Positions 21,221 through 31,764 of a stretch of DNA of 64,000 nucleotides are shown piece after piece. This DNA comes from Flavobacteriales bacterium. GTDB lineage: Bacteria > Bacteroidota > Bacteroidia > Flavobacteriales_F > PHOS-HE28. The number at the start of each line of letters is the position of its first letter. Position 1 is the stretch's first letter. The position numbers were made by a program, and so were the translations under genes. The notes under the pieces are model-generated. The model made no database searches and was not told where the DNA came from. It worked only from the letters and a program-made list of their open reading frames with translations. The stretch is from the NCBI GenBank assembly GCA_016718655.1, contig JADKCV010000010.1:1-64000 (forward strand), read 5' to 3'.

Positions 21221-22180
21221 ATGAACCCACGCACAGCCCACCGATACTCCTCGATCACCACCACCTCCACGACCCTCCTGGGCCGATCGCGCCAGGTACT
21301 GGGTGCCGCCCTGCTGGTCCTTGGCGTGGCATGTAGCACGGCACCGCCTCCACCGGAGCAGCACCAGGAGGACCAGGCGAAAGCCTTGGCCACCAGCCTT
21401 CCACCTTCGGCATTGGACAGCGCTGCCTGCGCCAACCATGCGTTGGGCAGGTGCATGCTGGACAGCCTCACCGCCCAGTTCGCCGCACAGTTCTGTACCG
21501 GGACCGTGGCCAAGTGCAACGCGCTCACACGTCCGAACCTGCAGCTGGATGCCGTGGCGTTCATGGACACGGTGAAGAGTGTGATCGTGGCCCCGGGATC
21601 CATTCGGGGAGTATGGATGGAGTATGGCCTCAACCAGGACCTCTCCTTCACCGCAGGCTTCCGGGTGGTGGAGATGACCCCCGATAGTACCGGCGCATAC
21701 GCCTACGATACCACCGGGACCGCGTTCCGCACCCCTGATGCCAACGGACGCCTGCAAGTGAGCAACTACCCGGCCTTCGTGAGCAGCGCCGCTCAGCGCT
21801 ACCTGACCAAGGTGTTGGTGCGCCGCACCGTGGGTGGAGGTCCCACGCCGCTGGATCCAGTGACGCGTAACGACCGCACCAGTTACCTACTGCCGTGGGA
21901 GTGTGTGTTGGAGTCCATGTACGTGGACAACGCCACCGCCGTGGCCAATGGCGCCAAATTGGTGGTCGGCTCCATCTCCCGGCCCTTGAAAGTAGCCAGC
22001 GACCCCAGCGACGACATGCGTCACCTGTTGGCCCTCTACCTCTTCGATAAGAACCCCTTGGTGGACGATGTGATGTACCAAGGGAACGCGTTCGAAATGA
22101 AGGGGTGTGACGATAGTGTGGGATGTCCACCGCTTTGCCATTCCTTCGCTTTCGCGTCAGGTCCACTGCTATGTCCTTGA
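21221..22180 (+). CDS. Putative lipoprotein of unknown function
   Basis: Starting at ATG 21221 the protein has 319 residues. After a long, Thr/Ser-rich N-region comes a hydrophobic stretch ending in LVLGVACS, a plausible lipobox with the Cys as lipidation site, followed by a Pro-rich linker (TAPPPPE). The mature part has several cysteines (SAACANHALGRCMLD, FCTGTVAKCN, GCDDSVGCPPLCHS) and no motif I recognise. An upstream in-frame start at 21170 would put 17 residues ahead of the signal and is less likely. Four hairpin repeats lie just upstream. It is followed 45 bases later by a membrane-protein/kinase/regulator operon, but no shared job can be inferred. Confidence 0.7.
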   Translation: MNPRTAHRYSSITTTSTTLLGRSRQVLGAALLVLGVACSTAPPPPEQHQEDQAKALATSLPPSALDSAACANHALGRCMLDSLTAQFAAQFCTGTVAKCNALTRPNLQLDAVAFMDTVKSVIVAPGSIRGVWMEYGLNQDLSFTAGFRVVEMTPDSTGAYAYDTTGTAFRTPDANGRLQVSNYPAFVSSAAQRYLTKVLVRRTVGGGPTPLDPVTRNDRTSYLLPWECVLESMYVDNATAVANGAKLVVGSISRPLKVASDPSDDMRHLLALYLFDKNPLVDDVMYQGNAFEMKGCDDSVGCPPLCHSFAFASGPLLCP

Positions 22181-22224
22181 GCTTCCATTTGCGTCCATGA
22201 AAGCGATCGTCATCTTTGGCCGCG

Positions 22225-22860
22225 ATGGATTGGGTAAAGGTGCTTTTGCCCTGGGTTGGAAACCTGACCTCAGCGTTGGCACTCGCATGGTTCTTCATTC
22301 CCCGCCCATTGACCTCGCAACGTCTGTTCGGCGCCTTGCTGATTTTGGGCTTGCTCACAGAAAATGTCATGCGGCTAAACGGCATGGTGGACTTCCGATT
22401 GGGGTTCTTTGGTACGATCCACAATCTGTTGGAATTGGTCCTCGTGGTGCAACTGGTAAAGGCCCAACTACCTCAGCTGCGGCGTTGGGCGCATGTGTTG
22501 GGAGGGATCGGGTTCTTGTTGTTCCTGATCGCTGTCGGGCGGCAGGAGGACCTGACGCTTTCCGTGACCCAGGGATCCATGTTCACCGGGGTGGTGTTGA
22601 GCATACTGATGGTGCGGGCCCTTTGGGAGCACTTGGAGACCAGGGAAGGCGATCTGTGGGGGCACCCGGAGTTCTGGATCTATTTGGGTTACCTCCTCTA
22701 TTTCGTTACCCGCGTGCCGATCATGGGTTCGGTGATGTACATCTGGGATCGCTACCCCGAGCTTTCTCGGAGCATGTTCATGATGTTCCAGGTCGTCCTG
22801 GTGGTTCGTAACGTGCTGTTCGTGGTCGCCTGCCGCAAATACCGCCCCGCCCATGCTTGA
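22225..22860 (+). CDS. Multi-pass membrane protein preceding a histidine kinase
   Basis: From ATG 22225 the protein has 211 residues and about six hydrophobic helices (VGNLTSALALAWFFI, LFGALLILGLL, LLELVLVVQLV, VLGGIGFLLFLIAV, MFTGVVLSILMV, FWIYLGYLLYFVT). There is no catalytic motif. Its stop overlaps the kinase start by eight bases, implying translational coupling. The kinase has only one membrane helix and no periplasmic sensor, so this protein is a plausible separate sensing partner; that is inference. A -7-like CATCTTTG lies at 22211-22218, very close to the start. A TTG at 22216 is an alternative start. Confidence 0.75.
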   Translation: MDWVKVLLPWVGNLTSALALAWFFIPRPLTSQRLFGALLILGLLTENVMRLNGMVDFRLGFFGTIHNLLELVLVVQLVKAQLPQLRRWAHVLGGIGFLLFLIAVGRQEDLTLSVTQGSMFTGVVLSILMVRALWEHLETREGDLWGHPEFWIYLGYLLYFVTRVPIMGSVMYIWDRYPELSRSMFMMFQVVLVVRNVLFVVACRKYRPAHA

Positions 22861-23653
22861 GGCCCCTCCGAACGAAGCGGTGGAGCTGGTGCTCACGGTG
22901 CTGTTCGGCACGCTGCTGATGCTGGTGCTGAGCGCCGTGGTGGTGGTGCTGATGGTGGCCAACCGCAACCGCCAGAACCGCCACCGCGCCCAACTGGCGG
23001 AGGTGCGTGCCCAGCATGCCGAGGAGGTGCGCCGGGTGGAACGGGAGATGGTGCAGCAGACGCTCACCGAGGTGGGCCGTGAACTGCACGACAACATCGG
23101 TCAGCTGCTCACCGTGGTGCGCATGGGCTTGGGCAAGTTGACGGCCCAGGTGCCCAACGACGCACCGGCACAGCAGGTGAAGGAGTATTTGGACACCACC
23201 ATCACCGAAGTGCGCCGGCTGAGCCGAAGCCTCAATGTGGACCGTTTCGCGGATCGGGCCTTGGGGGATGCTATCACCGAGGAGTGCGAACGCGTGCGCC
23301 GCATCGGGTCCGTGGAGGTGGATCTGAGGATCACTGGCACCGAACCTGCTTTCCCGGCCGACCGCAAGCTCGTGCTCTTCCGGCTGTTCCAAGAGGCGCT
23401 CAACAACGTACTGAAGCACGCCAAGGCCACCCGGGTGGAGGTGCGTTTGGACCACCTTGACCCAACGCAGTTGGTGGTGCGCGATAATGGCGTAGGTTTC
23501 GATCCGCAAGCCACCGGCGCCGCTGGCCAGGGATTGGTGAACATGCAACGTCGTGCCACGCTCATCGGCGCACGATGCTCCATCGACAGCACCCTGGGCA
23601 AAGGCACCGAACTTCGTTTCGAGTTGGACCCCGATACCAAGACCACCGTTTAG
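22853..23653 (+). CDS. Sensor histidine kinase, HisKA_3 type
   Basis: 266 residues. One membrane helix (residues about 10-36, TVLFGTLLMLVLSAVVVVLMV) is followed by a charged coiled coil, then the HisKA_3 box VGRELHDNIGQLLTVVRM with the phosphoacceptor His in ELHDN. The HATPase domain has an N box (FQEALNNVLKHAKAT), a G1 box (VRDNGVGFDPQ) and a G2 box (GQGLVNMQRRA). It is NarX/DesK-like and lacks its own sensor domain. It overlaps the upstream membrane protein by eight bases and lies 15 bases before a LuxR-type response regulator, so these three genes form one operon. It is expected to autophosphorylate and pass phosphate to that regulator. Confidence 0.9.
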   Translation: MLEAPPNEAVELVLTVLFGTLLMLVLSAVVVVLMVANRNRQNRHRAQLAEVRAQHAEEVRRVEREMVQQTLTEVGRELHDNIGQLLTVVRMGLGKLTAQVPNDAPAQQVKEYLDTTITEVRRLSRSLNVDRFADRALGDAITEECERVRRIGSVEVDLRITGTEPAFPADRKLVLFRLFQEALNNVLKHAKATRVEVRLDHLDPTQLVVRDNGVGFDPQATGAAGQGLVNMQRRATLIGARCSIDSTLGKGTELRFELDPDTKTTV

Positions 23654-23668
23654 TCCGTTCACACACCC

Positions 23669-24340
23669 ATGGCCAAGTCACCCCTCGTTCCCATCGCGAT
23701 CGTGGACGACCACATCCTGGTGCGGAAGGGCCTGGTGGAGCTCATCAACGGTATCGGGGGCTACCTCGTGGTGCTGGAGGCGAGCAATGGGTTGGAACTG
23801 GTGCGCGCCCTGGAGAAGGGGCCCGATGTGCAACTGGCGCTGGTGGACCTGAACATGCCCGTGATGAACGGCTTCGAGACCTTGGCCTGGATGAAACAGC
23901 ATGCGCCCTCGATCCGCCCGCTGGCCCTCACCTTCGAAGGGTCGGAAGAGGCCGTGGTGAAGGCCGTACGCAACGGTGCGCGAGGCTTCCTGCTCAAGGA
24001 CATCGAACCCGAGGTGTTGCGCTTCGCGTTGGATCGCGTGATGGAAGCCGGCTACTACCACACCGATCTGGTACACAACAGCCTGGTCAACAACATGGAC
24101 CAGCAGACCTCGCACGAGCGCGCCAAGGCCGAGATCCTCGCCCAGCTCAGCCCGCGCGAACTGGAGTTCCTGCGCATGCTCTGCGACCCCGATGAGCATA
24201 CCTACGAGGAGATCGGCGCGGCCATGAACGTTCACCGCAGGACCATCGATGGCTACCGCGAGACCCTCTTCCGCAAGCTGGGGGTGAAGAGCAAGACCGG
24301 GGCCGTGGTATACGCCGTGCGCTGGGGACTGCTCTCCTGA
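23669..24340 (+). CDS. NarL/LuxR-type response regulator
   Basis: 223 residues. The receiver domain starts VPIAIVDDHILVRKGLVEL (acidic pair), has the phosphoacceptor in LALVDLNMPVMNG, a switch Thr in LALTFEGS and the Lys in GFLLKDI. The C-terminal LuxR HTH reads LSPRELEFLRMLC...TYEEIGAAMNVHRRTIDGYRETLFRKLGVKSKTGAVVYA. This matches the NarL family in length and order. It sits 15 bases after its likely cognate kinase. Targets are not evident from sequence. An inverted repeat (24352-24378) just downstream may be a terminator of this operon or an operator of the next gene. Confidence 0.92.
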   Translation: MAKSPLVPIAIVDDHILVRKGLVELINGIGGYLVVLEASNGLELVRALEKGPDVQLALVDLNMPVMNGFETLAWMKQHAPSIRPLALTFEGSEEAVVKAVRNGARGFLLKDIEPEVLRFALDRVMEAGYYHTDLVHNSLVNNMDQQTSHERAKAEILAQLSPRELEFLRMLCDPDEHTYEEIGAAMNVHRRTIDGYRETLFRKLGVKSKTGAVVYAVRWGLLS

Positions 24341-24351
24341 TCATCACACCC

Positions 24352-24378
24352 GATCGGTCGTCGGCCGATCGACCGATC
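24352..24378. promoter_or_regulatory. Inverted repeat between the response-regulator and WYL genes
   Basis: GATCGGTCG (24352-24360) and CGACCGATC (24370-24378) are perfect inverted copies around a 9-base spacer, ten bases before the WYL-regulator start. Such position fits an operator for autoregulation; the stem could equally terminate the upstream operon, though no T-tract follows. Confidence 0.5.
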
Positions 24379-24387
24379 TTCGCTGCC

Positions 24388-25275
24388 ATGACCACCACTG
24401 GAAAACTCCAGCGCCTGCTCCTGATCCTGGACCGGGTGCGCCAGGCCCCCTCCTTCGCGCAATTGCAGGACCACTTGCAGCGCCACGGCATCGCACTGAG
24501 TTCCCGCACCCTGCAACGCGATGTGGAATTGATGCGTGCCACCCTCGGACTGGACGTGCGCTACGACCGTGAGACGAATACGTACCACCTGAGCGGTGCA
24601 CGGCCCGGTCACGATGGGCTGATCGCCTTGGTGGAGCGCGCCTCACTAGGGGAACTGCTCACCGCGAACACCGCCCACCTGAAGGACCTGGTGCCGGTGC
24701 TGGACCTGCAGGAAGGGAACCGGTTGTTGGGCCTGGTGCACTGGCTCCCGCTGGCCAAGGCCGCACACGAACGCCGTTGGGTGAACGTGACCCGAATGGT
24801 GGGCGAAAAGACTTCGCCGGCCCTGCGCCTGAAACCCCTGCGCTTACGTGAGCAAGGCGGTCATTGGACGTTGGTGGCACACGATGCGAACGACCGTCCC
24901 TCGGAGATCGGGTTGGAGCAGATCCACGGACTACAGGTGACCACCGCCCGTTTCCCTGCCTCGGCGTCGAAGACATCGTCCGGCCGCACTACCGCCAGGA
25001 CGAGCGCAAGGACCAACGCCACGACCGCTGAACGGGTGGTGCTGCGGACCACGGCAACCTTGGGTGCGCAGCTCGCACGGGCCCCCTTGCACCCCACCCA
25101 GAAGGTCTTGAAGCAAGGCCCGGAAAGCCACCTCTACGAACTGACCCTGACCGTGGATGAAACCTTGTTCCGCACCCTGATGGGCCAGGGAGCAGAGGTC
25201 CGGGTCATGGAGCCGTCCTCCTTGGTGAAGCGCATCGCCAAGGCCCACAAAGCAGCGGCCAAGCAATACAAGTAA
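24388..25275 (+). CDS. WYL-domain transcriptional regulator
   Basis: 295 residues. The N-terminal winged HTH (LQRLLLILDRVRQ, then ALSSRTLQRDVELMRATLG) is the usual start of DeoR/YafY-like WYL regulators. The central WYL region is recognisable from its layout (WVNVTRMVGEKTSPALRLKPLRLREQGGHWTLVAHD) although the W-Y-L triad itself is diverged. A Thr/Ser/Ala-rich insert (residues about 190-215) precedes a WCX-like tail ending LVKRIAKAHKAAAKQYK. WYL domains sense nucleotides or nucleic acid ends in some relatives. There is no phage-defence gene nearby, so a general regulatory role is more likely. A perfect inverted repeat sits directly upstream and suggests autoregulation. Confidence 0.82.
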   Translation: MTTTGKLQRLLLILDRVRQAPSFAQLQDHLQRHGIALSSRTLQRDVELMRATLGLDVRYDRETNTYHLSGARPGHDGLIALVERASLGELLTANTAHLKDLVPVLDLQEGNRLLGLVHWLPLAKAAHERRWVNVTRMVGEKTSPALRLKPLRLREQGGHWTLVAHDANDRPSEIGLEQIHGLQVTTARFPASASKTSSGRTTARTSARTNATTAERVVLRTTATLGAQLARAPLHPTQKVLKQGPESHLYELTLTVDETLFRTLMGQGAEVRVMEPSSLVKRIAKAHKAAAKQYK

Positions 25276-25329
25276 CTCCTTCGGAAGCACCTTCAAGGCC
25301 CCCATCCGACCCTTCCAAACCACCCTACC

Positions 25330-25830
25330 ATGCCTACCGATCTACGGAATTTGTGCCTGTTGTTCGCCCTCACGTTGAACCTTCTGGCCACCGCACAAAA
25401 GGGCGAAGGACCCAGCAAGAAGGACCTTCAGAAGACCTACCTGGAACACCTCAATGGCGAGGGCTTCAGGCCCGTGCTGGACAAGGATGGGGACGTGGAA
25501 TTCAAGTACGAGGGCAAGACCTACTTCCTGAGCGTCACCCCGGACGACCCTGTGTTCTTCCGCCTCATCCTGCCCAACATCTGGCCCATCGAAAGCGAGC
25601 CGGAACGCACGCAGGTACACATCGCAGTGGACCACGTGAACGCCGAGGCCAAGGTGGCCAAGGCTTACATCGCACAAGAGGATGTGTGGTTGGCCATCGA
25701 GTGTTTCCTGCCCGAAGCAGGCGACTTCAAGGCCATCTTCCCACGCTCACTGGAGGCCTTGGACGGGGCCGTCGACCTCTTCGTAATGAAAATGAGGGAG
25801 CAGCAGGCGGGGTCCGAGCCCTCGGAGTAA
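25330..25830 (+). CDS. Secreted YbjN-like small protein
   Basis: 166 residues with a short signal peptide (LLFALTLNLLATAQ). The mature part has the alternating pattern of YbjN/T3SS-chaperone-like folds: LQKTYLEHLNGEGFRPVLDKDGDVEFKYEGKTYFL, a central FRLILPNIWPIES, and a C-terminal helix VDLFVMKMREQ. Family assignment rests on layout alone and is tentative. It is followed by a 101-base gap before a T9SS cargo gene in the same direction. Probably periplasmic; role unknown. Confidence 0.65.
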   Translation: MPTDLRNLCLLFALTLNLLATAQKGEGPSKKDLQKTYLEHLNGEGFRPVLDKDGDVEFKYEGKTYFLSVTPDDPVFFRLILPNIWPIESEPERTQVHIAVDHVNAEAKVAKAYIAQEDVWLAIECFLPEAGDFKAIFPRSLEALDGAVDLFVMKMREQQAGSEPSE

Positions 25831-25931
25831 CTTGCCGTAGGCGCTTGTGGCGGCCGCTACGCCGTGCGCGACCCAGCGCTTTGCCCACCTCCATTTGCAT
25901 TGAAGCTCCAGCGTGGGATAGCTTCACCATC

Positions 25932-26732
25932 ATGTTCAATACGATCCGCTTCCATGCACCAACCGCCGCGATCATCTGTTGCACGGTGCTGCTCACCATT
26001 ACGCACGAAGCGCACGCCCAGCCCCAGTGGCGCTTCCACTTGGCCTTTGAGGATGGTACTGGTGCCAGGGACACCATCTGGTTCATTTTCGATGAGACTG
26101 CAACCTTAGGTCTGGATGAGGCATTAGGGGAAGGTGCTATATCAATGGATCCTACTGTCTTTAATGTTTGGGTGCGTAACGCTGATTGGGACTCTACCAA
26201 AACACGCGCTTGGCCTTTTTCCTATTTTCCAAACATTGAAGCCGCTGTTATGGGAAGTAATTATGAATACCCCGTCACGCTGTCATGGGACACTGCACTC
26301 TTCCAGTACACAGCAGAAGGGCTCCCTTGGCCGGGGTATATTCCAGGTGCACAGCTCTATTGCGACTACATCTTCTTCACCTATGAAGACCAACTTTTCG
26401 ACATGTTCAGTGATAATTCCATTGTCATTGAGGCGCCCATACTTTTCGAGACGCTCGTCCGATTAGGGACCTTTCTTCCATTGGGTTTGAATGAAACCAC
26501 CGGGTCTGGGATCACACTTTCGTTGGTGGACGACCGGTTGAGTATCGCCATGGGCTCCCCACCCTCGGTCGTCCACATTCATGATATCCAAGGCCGTGTT
26601 GTGTTCCAGGTTTCGGATCCCGGATCGACGCTCAGTATCGAAACCTCTCTCTGGCCTTCGGGGGTGTACCTGGTCCAGGCCCTTTTTTCGGACGGACAAG
26701 CGATGAAGCGGAAGTGGACGTTGGTGAAGTGA
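25932..26732 (+). CDS. Secreted T9SS cargo protein of unknown function
   Basis: From ATG 25932 the protein has 266 residues with a signal peptide ending near THEAHAQ. The middle is rich in aromatic and acidic residues and matches no family I know. The last 70 residues form a T9SS type A sorting domain: VVHIHDIQGRVVFQ, then LSIETSLWPSGVYLVQAL and a basic end KRKWTLVK. It should cross the outer membrane by type IX secretion. The coding sequence is visibly richer in A and T than its neighbours, with runs such as TTTTTCC, hinting at a different origin or relaxed selection. Extending the frame upstream to 25353 would overlap the preceding gene out of frame and is rejected. Confidence 0.8.
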   Translation: MFNTIRFHAPTAAIICCTVLLTITHEAHAQPQWRFHLAFEDGTGARDTIWFIFDETATLGLDEALGEGAISMDPTVFNVWVRNADWDSTKTRAWPFSYFPNIEAAVMGSNYEYPVTLSWDTALFQYTAEGLPWPGYIPGAQLYCDYIFFTYEDQLFDMFSDNSIVIEAPILFETLVRLGTFLPLGLNETTGSGITLSLVDDRLSIAMGSPPSVVHIHDIQGRVVFQVSDPGSTLSIETSLWPSGVYLVQALFSDGQAMKRKWTLVK

Positions 26733-26880
26733 AGGTCACACTCGATGCTTTGTTCCAAAGAAGGCCTAGGGGCCGCACTAGGTTAGTTGGGGGGTGCTTA
26801 CCGCCTCAGTGGCGCATTGCCCAGTGTCTACACTAACAACCTGTACCCCCAGGGGATCAACAAGCGATCCACCCGGGATC

Positions 26881-26888
26881 TACCTTTG
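26881..26888 (+). promoter_or_regulatory. Bacteroidota -7 element upstream of mnmG
   Basis: TACCTTTG matches the Bacteroidota -7 consensus TAnnTTTG exactly and lies 85 bases before the mnmG ATG. No clear TTG is found at the usual -33 distance. Between it and the start codon lies a parS-like palindrome. Confidence 0.5.
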
Positions 26889-26957
26889 CGGCGTCCATGG
26901 GACCTGTACCGACAGAAAGGCCGATAAGCCACTGAAGATCAGGGATCCAGCCGATCC

Positions 26958-26971
26958 GTTCCACGTGGAAC
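26958..26971. other. parS-like centromere site 1
   Basis: GTTCCACGTGGAAC is a perfect 14-bp palindrome identical to the core of well-characterised bacterial parS sites bound by ParB. The 16-base context CGTTCCACGTGGAACA is identical in all three copies in this window. This copy ends one base before the mnmG ATG. Confidence 0.8.
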
Positions 26972-26972
26972 A

Positions 26973-28892
<1,920 letters not shown>

Positions 28893-28930
28893 ACCGAACA
28901 CCTCCGCTCCATAGCACCCCACTAGGACAC

Positions 28931-28953
28931 GAACCCGCGCTGGACGCGGGATC
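28931..28953. repeat. REP-like hairpin element, copy 1
   Basis: GAACCCGCG-CTGGA-CGCGGGATC forms a 6-bp GC stem around a 5-base loop, flanked by GAA and ATC. A near copy in the opposite orientation occurs at 57759-57782. It follows the mnmG stop by about 40 bases and could also act as its terminator. Confidence 0.5.
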
Positions 28954-28974
28954 TAGAAGACCATCCACCTGATC

Positions 28975-28988
28975 GTTCCACGTGGAAC
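28975..28988. other. parS-like centromere site 3 (overlapping a start codon)
   Basis: The third identical GTTCCACGTGGAAC. The proposed GTG start of the following methyltransferase gene (28982-28984) lies inside the palindrome, so ParB occupancy could affect its expression. Confidence 0.8.
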
Positions 28989-29890
28989 ACTCGCCCTTGG
29001 AAACACTCACCTCCTGTCCGCGCTGCGGATCATCCTCCCCCACCCTCACGCAAGCGGTGCGCGACCATTCCATCTCCAAGGAGGTGTTCCAGGTCTGTAC
29101 CTGTGCGTCGTGTGGATTCACCTTTACCAACCCACGCCCCACCCCCAACGAACTGGGACGATATTACGAGAGCGAGGTCTACATCTCCCACTCCAATACC
29201 AGCCATTCGCTCCAGGATAAGATCTATCAACTTGTGCGCAGACGGGCCATCCGTCAGAAGCATGCACTGATCGCCGCACACGAACCCCAAGGACGTGTGT
29301 TGGACATCGGCTGTGGTACGGGGCAATTCCTGGCCTACCTGATGAGCAGAGGCTACTTGGTGCAAGGTGTGGAACCGAGCACTTTGGCGCGCGAACAAGC
29401 CATCGCCGATCACGCTTTGAACGTGGTGCCCAGCCTGGAACAGGTCCAGTCACAGGAGAACTTCCAAGTGGTGACGATGTGGCATGTACTGGAACATGTA
29501 CCCGATGTGCGGGCCACCTTCAAACGCCTGTTCGCTCTGCTCGGTAAACGCGGGTTGTTGGTCATTGCTGTTCCCGACCGGGAAAGTTGGGATGCGCAAC
29601 ATTATGGATCGGATTGGGCCGCCTATGATGTACCCCGACACCTTTCCCATTTCCGCCGCGCGGATGTCCATGCCTTCCTCGCCGAACACGGTTTCGAACT
29701 CATTGCCACACGCGGAATGTGGATGGACGCGTTCTATATCGCCTTGCTTTCGGAGCGCTATCGAGGAACCACCGGCCTGCTTGCCTTGATCAAAGCGGTG
29801 GTCGTAGGTGGCTGGTCCAATGTCCTCGCCCTGCTCGGAAAGCGGCCCACCTCCAGTTCGCTCTACCTCGCTCGGAAGCTGGAGCTCTGA
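28982..29890 (+). CDS. Class I SAM-dependent methyltransferase with N-terminal zinc ribbon
   Basis: 302 residues from a GTG start. Residues 12-42 form a zinc-ribbon-like CPRCG...CTCASCGF. The methyltransferase domain carries motif I VLDIGCGTGQFLAYL, the acidic strand-2 end GVEPS and motif II-like FQVVTMWHVLEHV, the pattern of the Methyltransf_23 group. The C-terminal part (YDVPRHLSHFRRADVHAFLAEHGFEL) is typical of these sugar- or lipid-linked methyltransferases. The substrate cannot be told. No ATG exists before the motifs, so the start is GTG within a parS-like palindrome, or a TTG at 28996. A T-run (29899-29905) follows the stop. Confidence 0.85.
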   Translation: MEHSPLETLTSCPRCGSSSPTLTQAVRDHSISKEVFQVCTCASCGFTFTNPRPTPNELGRYYESEVYISHSNTSHSLQDKIYQLVRRRAIRQKHALIAAHEPQGRVLDIGCGTGQFLAYLMSRGYLVQGVEPSTLAREQAIADHALNVVPSLEQVQSQENFQVVTMWHVLEHVPDVRATFKRLFALLGKRGLLVIAVPDRESWDAQHYGSDWAAYDVPRHLSHFRRADVHAFLAEHGFELIATRGMWMDAFYIALLSERYRGTTGLLALIKAVVVGGWSNVLALLGKRPTSSSLYLARKLEL

Positions 29891-30000
29891 GAAGGCTGTT
29901 TTTTTGACCACTGTTGCGTTTGGGGCGCTTCGCTAGTGGTACACCTATGGCCCTTGGTCGTTCGTGCGACTCAGGGCAATTCTCAGCCACGTTGTAATCG

Positions 30001-30054
30001 TTTGATTATCAAAGGAATAGGTCCAATCTCTTCTTTCAGGGGGTCGACGACCCC
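30001..30054. promoter_or_regulatory. Two small inverted repeats in the gap before the aldehyde dehydrogenase
   Basis: TTTGATTATCAAA (30001-30013) is a palindrome with a one-base centre. GGGGTCG-A-CGACCCC (30040-30054) is a second, GC-rich one. They lie 55-110 bases upstream of the -7 element at 30110. The first could be an operator and the second a hairpin; neither function is shown. Confidence 0.35.
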
Positions 30055-30109
30055 TTCGAGGCGACTCATAGCCGCTGCATAAGCCGCAGCCATCCCCCAC
30101 CCACCATAC

Positions 30110-30117
30110 TACCTTTG
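30110..30117 (+). promoter_or_regulatory. Bacteroidota -7 element for the aldehyde dehydrogenase gene
   Basis: TACCTTTG fits TAnnTTTG exactly and ends 27 bases before the ATG at 30145. It overlaps an upstream in-frame CTG/ATG-like extension at 30115, which supports 30145 as the true start. Confidence 0.6.
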
Positions 30118-30144
30118 CGGCCCATTTCGCCAACCCCGATCACC

Positions 30145-31710
<1,566 letters not shown>

Positions 31711-31764
31711 GCGCGTCGGGCACCGGTCCTTTTGTTCCGCACACGGCACCTATCTTGTCCGGCC

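Noticed and set aside
24388..25275. WYL regulator as a marker of a phage-defence island
   Set aside because: No defence genes flank it; neighbours are a two-component operon and a YbjN-like secreted protein.
29899..29905. Intrinsic terminator after the methyltransferase
   Set aside because: A T-run is present, but I see no convincing stem before it.
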